Below, in pieces: positions 55,701-64,000 of a stretch of DNA of 64,000 nucleotides (position 1 is the first letter of the stretch; each line of letters starts with the position of its first letter). The notes under the pieces were generated by a model, which was not told the DNA's origin, did not search any database, and was given only the letters and a program-made list of their open reading frames with translations. Position numbers and translations under genes: made by a program. Origin of the DNA: Cristatella mucedo (lineage: Eukaryota; Bryozoa; Phylactolaemata; Cristatellidae); NCBI GenBank assembly GCA_009760855.2, contig WPIO01000002.1, positions 12,622,001 to 12,686,000 on the forward strand, read 5' to 3'.

Positions 55701-58700
55701 TATAGCATAGACAGGACATCTGTTACAGTGGTGACTCACTCATTTGTTCTCAGTGCTTTGAACCGGTCAGTTGAACTTGAGGCTTGTAGTTGTATGCTGT
55801 GGTTAGTGGTGAATGAATGCAGCTCTCTGTGACTGCCGTATAGACTGCTCTACATTAAGGATGCGGACTTTTATATTAACACATGGTTACTCTTGATTAC
55901 TGCTGCCTCCTACTACGTCAGCAATACAATGCACATGCTTTAATGGGTGCTGCAAGTAATACTACTCGTAGTCCCTGCTGAGGGGTGCAAGCTTCGGATG
56001 TATTTGTCCCGCATGGGCAAGAAATTCTATCAATTACATCCCCTGCGGTTTAAGCAAAGCAGTTATCCCAGAAACTACAATAGCACTTTCCTGATTAGGA
56101 ACTGCTGCACTATTAGCCAATGGCCAAGATGCTTGATCTTCGCGACTCTTGTCATGTTTTTGAGTCCTTCAGGGGACGATTTTTTATTGACAACCACAAG
56201 CCACGAAGGCTATAGTGTCGCTAAATGAATTGAGGCAGTTAGATCACCATAACGTTTTTTGTTAGTTTTTTCATTATCTCATTTATTTCAATATTTATGC
56301 AACGCTCGCTTGAACCCAATCCCCTATGGGATGCAAAAAAACTCTAATTGCTTGTAAGAAATAATGCTAAATTATATTCTTCGTGGTTCGGTGAATCAGC
56401 AAATCAAGGTCGCGCTCGGTACATAGATTGCTACTACGATAACGCCAGGCTACGACTGGACAGGTCACAGTACCAATATAGTACCTTGTATGACCAAAAA
56501 CTTGAAGGGCGACAAAGTAAGTTCACAGGCCAAGTAATTGGTGCGTTGAGTCACCATCATAAGGCTGCACAAACTTCATTGTCCTGCACACTGCCGTTGT
56601 CGTTTCCCTAGGTTTAGCTTTAATCGGGCTTTCGAGTTTGAATGCATTCTACTGACTTGCGAGCGGCTGAGCACACGCATAACTACAAAGCTCCTACTCA
56701 CTTGGGCTAACCGCTGGAAGTTGTCTTGGCTGGTAGAATTTTCGGCGAATCTGATTGTACCACTCCAAGAGTTGTGAATCAGCGCGTACAGAAAGAGCCT
56801 GAACCTTGTCGCTAGTACATGGTTTACGAGATATTACGCAATTTTAATGTCATTTGGAACATTGCTAGTAACATCTCTTACCTTAGCTCTTCTGCGTGTA
56901 TATGCAGCTCGCCCTTTAACATTTCCAATTCGGCAAGAGGCTCATTGCCTTTAGCCGTTAACTCTTCAGCCTGCACAAAGAGCATTGAAATTATGGACTG
57001 ACGTTGACAAAAGTCGCATGAAGTGTACTTAAAAAATTTGGCGCCTTGTCTAGTTACAGCCAAGCAAACGGCAGTGTTGCGAGTGTGAGCACCTTTCTCA
57101 GGAATGCGGATTTGGGTAGAAACTCTCTGAAAGCTCTGCTGGATCTCTCAAACAGTTTTTAAGCTGTTTATTGCGAAGTCATTCAGTGCCTATCACGGCT
57201 GCTAGCAAAGCTGCAGTGCCACCGTGAAGGTTCTATCCCAGTGGAAGAGTTTAGAGCGTTGCAATCAGAGAAAAATAAAATGCAGTGAACCTTTTGAATA
57301 TTGAGTACAATAAGGATCTATGATTTTTCTCTTCTTTTTAAATGCGGCGACAGCGTGCGAGCAAAGCAGCTGCACATTCAATAATACAGGCTTTCACTTA
57401 CTTACAATTGCAAAAACTCGGACCTGCTTATATACGGGTACCACAGCCAAGCTAGTCCATTCATTCGTGCAATTCTCGATGCAACGCCGCGACTGACCAC
57501 TTGCAGACTGATCAGCCTGTGCTGCAATAAGTTCGTGCAAAATTATGCAGGCTGGGTAGTCTGCGTCTTGAACATCATTACTCCCGCATTGCACATCTCA
57601 CCGACCAGCCTAGGTCCCCTTAAACCAACGTACAGACTTCAAGGTTATGCGACCGACTTTTACATTTCTTTCTTTTCTCAATCCTACTTAATCATCCAGA
57701 ATAGTTTTCAATCAGGCTACATATAGTAGCACTTGCTCTTCTGACTTAAGTAATTTGGCGATGCATCTAACTAATTTCAAATCCTTTGTTGACCAGGTCT
57801 TCTAGTACTAAACTCCGAACCTGGAACTCACACCCGAATGACGTCCTGACAACATTTAAATTGATAAAAACTTTAAAGATGCTACAAACCCACCTATCTC
57901 TCACAGCATTTGCTTAGTCCGTGTGAATTAATTCATGTGGGTCTTTGTGTGTGCTGACACTGTATGTGCTAGACACACACACGTGCACACACCCACACAC
58001 ATATATATATATATATAAAATTTACATAGCACCCTAGGGTAACCAAATTTATATCCCTGCTCCCACGTACTGAAAGTGCAGTGTACGGTTCAAGCCATTG
58101 TATTATGTGGCTGTCTTGAAAGACCTGCACGGTCTACGATGCAAGAAACTATCTAAGATCTGCCCGTCAAAGTACATATTTTAATGAATCCCTGAAAATA
58201 TTGTGCACTCATCAACGAGATTTGCAGAAATAAGCCGCTGGCAAGGCATGGTTTTGACCCTCGTAACAGGGGAGGTGCCACTCACTTTACGGGTCAAGTC
58301 CAAGTTTTCCGTCTGTAGTTTTTCCATTGCCTGGAACAGCATCTCAGCGGCCTAGGCAAAATTTAGATCGCCAACAACAATTAATACACCAGTGAGCCAT
58401 CAAATGAAAATACATTCGGCATAGAAATCAGCCACCAAATTCAAGATCTGATTTATTTAGAAGTCATCATTTCTGCTAATTGTATTTCAAAAGTCATCCT
58501 CTTTTCACACTTAAACGGTAAAAATCTTTATTATATTACAACATTTGGTTATAATCAAATAAAAGCTATTATTTACGCTGCTGAGGCGTTACGAAATTCA
58601 TTCAGCAAAGAATATACGATACTCATTTTCAAGAATGTATATCAGCCCGTTCATAGAAATCTCAAGAATCAAGATCGTCAAACATTTTTTGGACCGTGAG

Positions 58701-61700
58701 AGTAGTTGGGCACCCAAAGTAGGACGAAAAGACCGGGGGCAGTTTCAGACTGGGATGTCAATCGAAGAAGATATGACTGTAAAAAAAGGTGCAAACTTCG
58801 TTCTTGACAGGTTCGGTGAGCTGGGGCACCCAAGTAAATGCACATAGATACGTACACAGGCACACACAAATATGTGTGGGTGTGTGTATTCTGCGAGCAT
58901 ATTTATGACGTCTCCATATATATGCAAGTCAAAAGCGTCATTAACATAGCGACAGAAGAGCCTTAATGGCTACCACAGCCGTTTTCAATGGGTAAATAAA
59001 GGATCATCCACTGCAGCACTCGATCCCGAGAGCTGGGTCGTTAAGAGCGAGCATCTTACTCCTAAGCTAAAAAAGGGAGAGCAAATAACCTATCCCTGGG
59101 CTAAGACTAAGTACATACTTGGTACCAGTAGATATAAACCTGAATCTAAATATAGCAATACATGCATAATGGTATATGTGTACTTGTAAAATTAAATACC
59201 CTATTTATAATCTTGTAAGCCAATACGTACGTTAAAATATTAAAATTCGTAAATAAGTTCCAATTACACTGTAATATACGCCGATGTAATTATATTTAAT
59301 TATAAATAAATGCGTATATATAAATATTTACGTGTAGTTAGTTTTCAGAATCAATATGTAAATGTAGATGCCATATAGCATGCACATGTATATGGATGTA
59401 CAAGTGCACCTCACAGTTAGAGCATTTGAATACATTGATTTAGGTTGTACACACGGGTCCATCTACAGATTGTTAGATTGATGTGACCAGTTAATGACAA
59501 GTAATGTCAGGAAGTGGCAAGTACTCTTCCAGATGATTTGGAACAATAATCTTCTCCTACGTACTTTTGTTGCCATGAGAATTAAGAATGATTTAACAGT
59601 GCGAGTAGTCATCCCATCTCAAGCGTTCTTGCTACGATCAATGCCGTGCCGAAAAACCTATTTTATTTTAGCAGAATTAGACTGATAACTATGATATTAA
59701 GGAATATATACGAGTTTCATTTTTAGAAATACGTTCTGGTTTATTGAAGATTGCTTCAGCAACTCCTGCTATTCAGGATCAACTCTAAAAAATTAATTCA
59801 CTATAAGAACTCATTGGTTAGCGACATTACATCAAATGCAGGTCCTTACCTCTGGCAATGAATTTGCTTGCAGCTCACTGACAGATTTATTTTGGCTAAA
59901 CACAATTAATCTCTCCTTGATCTTTGTTGACACATCTTCAACAGTTTCCTACAATAAAAAAAAACAGTTGAACCAGGCTCAAATGAATACAGTCACAAGT
60001 TGCTACGATCGCTTCAACATATAATAGTAAGTGCTGCAGCCTCTCAGTCTTGATCAAGAGATAAAGGGCTCGCATATCACAATCTGGGTTGCAGGTTTGA
60101 GTTTTGCAGCAAGAAATCATTTATTGTCCACTGCAAGCCGGATTGGTGGCCGTTAAAACGTTCTGGCAGCTATATAAAAGAGGCTCTTTAATTATCCGAC
60201 ATTCACTTTTGTTTTGTTTTACTTGACACTGAGCCATGCCATAATTCATCACGGCATTAATAACCTTTAAAACATCTAAACAGGTCGTCTATGCCATGTA
60301 CAGGTACGTGGTCTTACAGCCTACTCTGCCATTGGTCAGACTGGGCAAGATTATTATCTAGGAGCAGCCTAAAAGGATCAGCCCCGCCCACTACTTTTAA
60401 GCAGAGTTGGCAAGGCCAGCTATCAATCAGAAGCAGAGCTAATCCTTCTGTCTATGTGTTCATGCAGCAGCACAATATTATAATCAGTCTAGGCTTGCAT
60501 GCAATGTCAGACAGAATTAATCTGTAGCGATGTGAACAGCCTAGTAAAACAAGGATCCACAAGTTCCCAATGCCTAAACTATAAACAATCGAAAAACAAA
60601 GGTGCGTTGTTACTCTGCTTGTAGCAGTTTAACCAGGGCTTCTGATGCCGAAGGCATCCAAAAAAAACTGCATCAAACACTGCTGCACGCGGTGTCTTTC
60701 TAAAAAAGGCTCAGTAAATAAGTGAACCAAAGACCTGTGTACAAGAATACTTAGTTTGGCTAGATCATAAATGAACTTTAAATTTAAGAAAAAATACCTA
60801 GGCAACGGCAACCAATCATGCGTTAAAAGAGATACTATATTTGGCATCTTCTTGAAAATTCCTAACCAATATTCTACTCTTCTCAACATGATCAACTCAT
60901 GTGTCGAAATTAGAAAAATAATCGAGGCTTACTTCATTACCTTATAGCTTGTTTCTTTTGCTGATAACTCTTTAGTAAGCTCGATGATTTTCGCGTTAGC
61001 CACAGCTAACATGGTATTCAAGTTCTTGATTTCTTCCTGTTAAAATTACTTGATAATTAAATCAATATTCCGTTGCATTATTCAATTAGTGGGAAAATGA
61101 GCAGTAAGATTTGAGAGTGAATGATTTGGCTAAATTGCACGCCTATCCCATGCAGTTCACGGTAATTTGTACGAGTGTAACGAGAATCCAGACTTCTACA
61201 TGAGTCTGTCTTTGAGTTCTAGAGTAACGGAAGTGTAAGCAGTTATACAGCGAAAAGAGTCAGCCACAACGAGACCTTCAGGTTTATGACTTCCTTTTCC
61301 ATTTCATCGCCCTTCTTTAGCAGTGGCAGTTGAAGCTGTAATTACAAGACACCATCTAAGGCATCGCGTCTACGTGTTCGCAGTGACAAGCATGGCTGCA
61401 CTAAAGGCTGATTACAACAAGCAAGGAAACAGGATGATTTTGTGATGCACCTTAAATCGCCGGCTATTTTTTCGTGGCTTTAACAATATCGAGTATTACA
61501 ATATCGCTTCCTTTACCTGAGCAGATATTAACGACCATTGCCACAACATAGTGAAAATCTTGAGGTAAAAGCCCCAGACTCGGATGAGCATACAGTTAAT
61601 GCATATGTTATGCTTGCTATCATCGCTCACAAAGAAGTTAATAGCACACTAGGAGAACACACTTAACGTCTTGTATTGTTTGTCCTCTCTATCGAAGGAC

Positions 61701-63635
61701 TAGGATACATTAACGCCAGAGCAGCTAAACGTACAAGTCGCAGCACTAGGCCAAACATATGCACACGAGCCGCTCTTTTGGCTGGCTGCAGCGAGTGCCT
61801 TCTCGGGAATTATGACTCCAATAATTCGCTTCCAGTTCTGGCTAATCTCCCATATGATCCTGAATACCTTGTATTGTATACTATTTTACTGTAGGGGCTG
61901 TCATCTCGCTTGAGAATCATTTGCAAACTAGTAGTCAACGAGTTGCCTTTAGGTTTTAGAGAGTCGAGGCAAACGGTCATTGGAGGACCCTTCCAAGAAT
62001 TCATTCTTCCATGGATATGTCTGACACTTCTTTTCGCGATATTGATGATGTGATTGCTTAAAGGTTAGACAAATACATCAAAACAATTGTGGAAAAAACG
62101 AAAGAATTTTGCTAGGATCTAGCACAATTCTTTCAGTGCTCATGACACACGGCTGTACATATCCTTTGATTTTTCCAGCTGTGCTTTGATTAATTATAAA
62201 TACCTGCATGGTTAATATTTGCATTTGCATTAAATTCATTAAACGGAATGGCGTCAAGAGAATAGAATGATAGCCAAGAAAACAGCCAAATTCATTCATT
62301 CATTTGGAAAATTGTATCTTGACTTTAACAGCTCTCTCCTAAAAGGGTGTTGCGACCATTGAAATATGAAGCTGAGATGGTTCAGATAGGCTTGTCTGTT
62401 GTAAGTGGCCTGGCCGTCACATTGCCCATCGGTTCTAGCCTAGAGGCACCGATTGCTCAATCTTCCTGCCGCTACTGACAGATTACGCTGCACACTGTGA
62501 TTAGCCCATTCTCTCCATTAACAATCTCATAAAGTTCAACATCCATATATTGTCACTCAATTTCATATCCATTCAACTACTTGGTCTTTTTTATGCAAAC
62601 CTAGTCCAAGGCTTTAGGCAGCCCGAGCTTGGCACAAGCTGTCACTGCAAATAACTATTCAGCCTCTTTCAGCTAATGGGAAGTGACCCCAGCGAGGTTT
62701 CGTGCTCTCCTGGTGACATAAAAAGGCTATGTAATTGTTACTACTAGTTCTATAATCTAAGCCCTATATATTGTAGCGCTCTGCTTGTGATTTTAAGAAA
62801 AATAAAAGGAGTGTGGTAAATGTATGTGCTGTATATTGAATGAGAAATCTCCCGAAAATCCGAAGCTGGAGAAATGTTGAAAACAAAACCAAGACTTTCA
62901 GTGGGCTGAATTTGGAATTATGAATGGTGAAAATCTTTAAAGAATTTGTATCACTTTTGATGAGTAGAATGCTGCAATTTTTCTCGCTATTTACTAATGC
63001 TAGTCAACTAGGCGAGGCATTTGGTGTGCTTGCTTCGCTATTTCACCTATGCTTTCAATAAAAAATAGTAATTAATATTTATTTTGAGCGATCACATTTA
63101 TCCAAGCTGTCATTTAAGAATTTGATCGCTAGAAAAGGCCTGAAATTATAATACTCAGAAATGCCCTTATATATCATACCTTATGTAAGAGAGAAGTCTT
63201 ATATAGCCACGATTGTGGTCACCAAGGTGCTAAGACATTCTATAAATAATGAGGCAATTCTCTATTGATGCAGCCACTATGAATGTAAAAATTATATCAA
63301 ACTGTGAGATTTTATAGCGAGAAATTAGTGCTTATGCATAGGCTGTCCTAGGATAAATATTGCACTAAGATATTTATGTTACGCCCTATCACGTTGCTTA
63401 TACTCTAATATGACTGCAAGCTAAAAGATAGTGAGTGCATAATACCAGGAAAAGGTCACCCTCTTGTATCTAGATTTTGTATTAATGCTAGCAAACTAGT
63501 AGGGTAGCGATCCGAGTGCTCAAACTCTGCTACGGCATGCTCATACATCATCCATTTGCATATCACGTGCTCATTAAATCAGCAGCTCACCACCTGATCC
63601 TTTCTAAGTAGGCTCTCCTTCAGGTCCTCGTTGTC
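52744..63635 (-). CDS. Coiled-coil protein, C-terminal ten exons (5' end outside window)
   Basis: Minus-strand exons in transcript order: 63635-63594, 61335-61276, 61036-60941, 59948-59850, 58351-58286, 56970-56882, 55437-55275, 55001-54892, 54512-54348 and 52798-52744. Their phases join without conflict (0,0,0,0,0,0,2,0,2,2) and total 945 nt, 314 residues plus stop. The product is almost all charged, heptad-like helix (for example LTEKLSDADKNSTQLNNQ and IKELEKNMEDI), with no other domain seen. Intron boundaries are GT-AG. An AATAAA lies just past the stop. I do not recognise the family; a structural, centrosomal, ciliary or cytoskeletal coiled-coil protein is likely. Extra small phase-0 exons may be missed, especially between 61.3 and 63.6 kb. 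Confidence 0.75.
53259..53792 (+). other. Uncharacterised + frame in a coiled-coil gene intron
   Basis: 177 codons. The stretch DFTFLGSFQMTSAPFRADPT with TAMRRRWHRLECPAS resembles the 'YLGS..t......eI..Ri' region after the RT domain of RTE/Jockey-type LINEs, so a decayed retroelement is the likeliest source. No strong domain; may be chance. Confidence 0.3.
54348..54512 (-). CDS. Coiled-coil gene exon
   Basis: 165 nt, AHFEKARKKFREKVALLETQ, AKCQDAVLGKTNEYALTMRD, then RHDKKAKEICDLRN; acceptor TTGTTTTAG, donor GTGACA, phase 2 to 2. Confidence 0.8.
54892..55001 (-). CDS. Coiled-coil gene exon
   Basis: 110 nt, VQEKDETIKELEKNMEDITN then ADKECINSLKSKRSAD; acceptor TTTCCACAG, donor GTAACC, phase 0 to 2. 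Confidence 0.8.
55172..55265 (-). mobile_element. LINE 3' tail
   Basis: Inverted tail 'ttgataaagcgccctaagataacttaatctctttctaggcgcttcacatttgctgcaaa' with AAT repeats. It ends within about 10 nt of the splice donor of the 55275 exon. Confidence 0.8.
55275..55437 (-). CDS. Coiled-coil gene exon
   Basis: 163 nt, SCKDEAKVLTEKLSDADKNS, TQLNNQLDLTNQELELERNR, then FSICLEEARRLWSQ; acceptor TTTCGTTCTAG, donor GTGAGC. Phase 2 in, 0 out, fitting both neighbours. The longest clear heptad pattern in the gene. Confidence 0.82.
55880..57150 (+). repeat. Segmental duplication, copy 2 (partner 39130-40445)
   Basis: Intact-gene copy of the duplicated segment: intron sequence plus the exon 56882-56970 with good splice sites. 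The copy at 39-40 kb lacks the donor. Confidence 0.8.
56882..56970 (-). CDS. Coiled-coil gene exon
   Basis: 89 nt, AEELTAKGNEPLAELEMLKG then ELHIHAEEL; acceptor TTTGTGCAG, donor GTAAGA, phase 0 to 2. Duplicated at 40181-40269. Confidence 0.8.
57110..57960 (+). mobile_element. Decayed LINE in an intron
   Basis: ALLDLSNSF (motif A), 'ttcacttacttacaattgcaaaaactcgg', 'taccacagccaagctagtccattcattcg', and 3' UTR similarity 'cacctatctctcacagcatttgcttagt' and 'tgctgacactgtatgtgct' to 3418-3495. Heavily mutated. Confidence 0.7.
58000..58090 (-). mobile_element. SINE tail remnant with TA run
   Basis: (TA)n then 'aaatttacatagcaccctagggtaaccaaatttatatccctgctcccacg', the inverted A-type tail, then 'ggttcaagcc'. 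Confidence 0.55.
58286..58351 (-). CDS. Coiled-coil gene exon
   Basis: 66 nt, AAEMLFQAMEKLQTENLDLT then RK; acceptor TTTGCCTAG, donor GTGAGT. Paralogous exon at 32641-32704. Confidence 0.75.
58932..59080 (-). mobile_element. SINE family B copy
   Basis: Minus strand GGGATCGAGTGCTGCAGTGG, 'atgatcctttatttacccattg', 'tggtagccattaaggctcttctgtcgctat', matching 26581-26706. Confidence 0.7.
59850..59948 (-). CDS. Coiled-coil gene exon
   Basis: 99 nt, ETVEDVSTKIKERLIVFSQN then KSVSELQANSLPE; acceptor with a long T tract ending ATTGTAG, donor GTAAGG. Confidence 0.7.
60030..60180 (+). mobile_element. SINE family B, diverged copy
   Basis: 'gggttgcaggtttgagttttgcagcaagaaatcatttattgtccactgcaagccg' and 'tggccgttaaaacgttctggcagctatataaaagagg' parallel the family-B body. 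Confidence 0.5.
60941..61036 (-). CDS. Coiled-coil gene exon
   Basis: 96 nt, EEIKNLNTMLAVANAKIIEL then TKELSAKETSYK; acceptor TTTTAACAG, donor GTAATG. Regular hydrophobic spacing. Confidence 0.7.
61276..61335 (-). CDS. Coiled-coil gene exon
   Basis: 60 nt, LQLPLLKKGDEMEKEVINLK, acceptor TAATTACAG, weak donor GTCTCG. A related decayed copy at 33575-33632 supports it as a real exon unit. Confidence 0.55.
61336..63593 (-). other. Large intron of the coiled-coil gene
   Basis: No exon was found in 2.2 kb. The minus frame at 61810-62004 has no helix pattern or suitable splice pair. Confidence 0.4.
63594..63635 (-). CDS. Coiled-coil gene exon (first in window)
   Basis: 42 nt, DNEDLKESLLRKDQ, acceptor CATTGGCAG and donor GTGGTG. 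Short, but charged and phase 0-0, matching the next exons. Confidence 0.5.
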
Positions 63636-63741
63636 CTGCCAATGAAAAAATGCGCAATTACCTTAAACAAGAAGAATTACATTATTCTTTGGAGCACAAC
63701 TTTTAGCCAAATAAAATCGAAGGATCACTGAGCGACATAAT

Positions 63742-63832
63742 TATAATAATAATAATAATAATAATAGAACTCTTGATTTAGAGCCCTCAGGCAACTTAAT
63801 CTCTATCTAGGCACTTAACCTTTGCTGCAAAG
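63742..63832 (-). mobile_element. LINE 3' tail
   Basis: (AAT)n then 'gatttagagccctcaggcaacttaatctctatctaggcacttaacctttgctgcaaagg', the inverted LINE tail. Confidence 0.75.
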
Positions 63833-64000
63833 GAAGCAGAATCGATAGCTGCATCATAATACGAAATGCATAAAGATTTCATTCACTTCACAACGGACGA
63901 AACCTTTTGCCACAACAAACCAGATATTTTTCAGAAAATGCTTTCCAAGTTTTAAGGTGAAGTATATTAATATATTGTAGCTTCTACCAAAGGTATTTGC

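Overview
The window is nuclear DNA from a multicellular animal, most likely an invertebrate. The evidence is GT-AG spliced genes, a conserved animal EMC6 gene, CR1/L2-type LINEs with tRNA-derived SINEs, a decayed hAT transposon, and many microsatellites. I cannot name the species. No bacterial-style operon, rRNA array, CRISPR array or intact virus was seen.

Layout. (1) 1-16 kb, + strand, is GC- and CpG-rich. It holds a secreted mucin-like gene whose three exons fit in phase: a signal-peptide exon (5226-5322), a PAN/apple-like cysteine exon (9978-10235) and a Thr/Gln/Pro exon (12716-14850) made of 15-bp TTQPT-type repeats. A diverged partial duplicate of its third exon and upstream intron lies at about 570-2480. 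A 5'-truncated LINE interrupts that copy, and it has no repeat array. The main array runs on to about 16150 through in-frame stops and a frameshift. (2) 16-21 kb is repeat-dominated: a CAATCCAC-type repeat, a 1.5-kb LINE pseudogene with a SINE nested in it, and a possible LTR-like block. (3) 21.8-24.6 kb, - strand: EMC6 in three exons (112 residues by this model). (4) 26-44 kb: SINEs, decayed LINEs, an R2-like fragment, a 2.3-kb hAT relic, and scattered decayed copies of exons of a coiled-coil gene. (5) 44-52 kb: mostly intergenic, with a GA microsatellite, a 0.6-kb element with terminal inverted repeats, and LINE fragments. (6) 52.7-64 kb, - strand: the 3' part of a coiled-coil gene. Ten phase-compatible exons (314 residues visible) end at a stop codon with a nearby AATAAA signal; its 5' end is outside the window.

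Two themes stand out. First, the abundant LINE and the tRNA-headed SINE share a 3' tail that can fold into the same two-step hairpin, which suggests the SINE uses the LINE machinery. Second, both unrecognised genes (PAN-mucin and coiled-coil) have decayed local duplicates, so the window looks like a site of repeated local duplication followed by transposon insertion.
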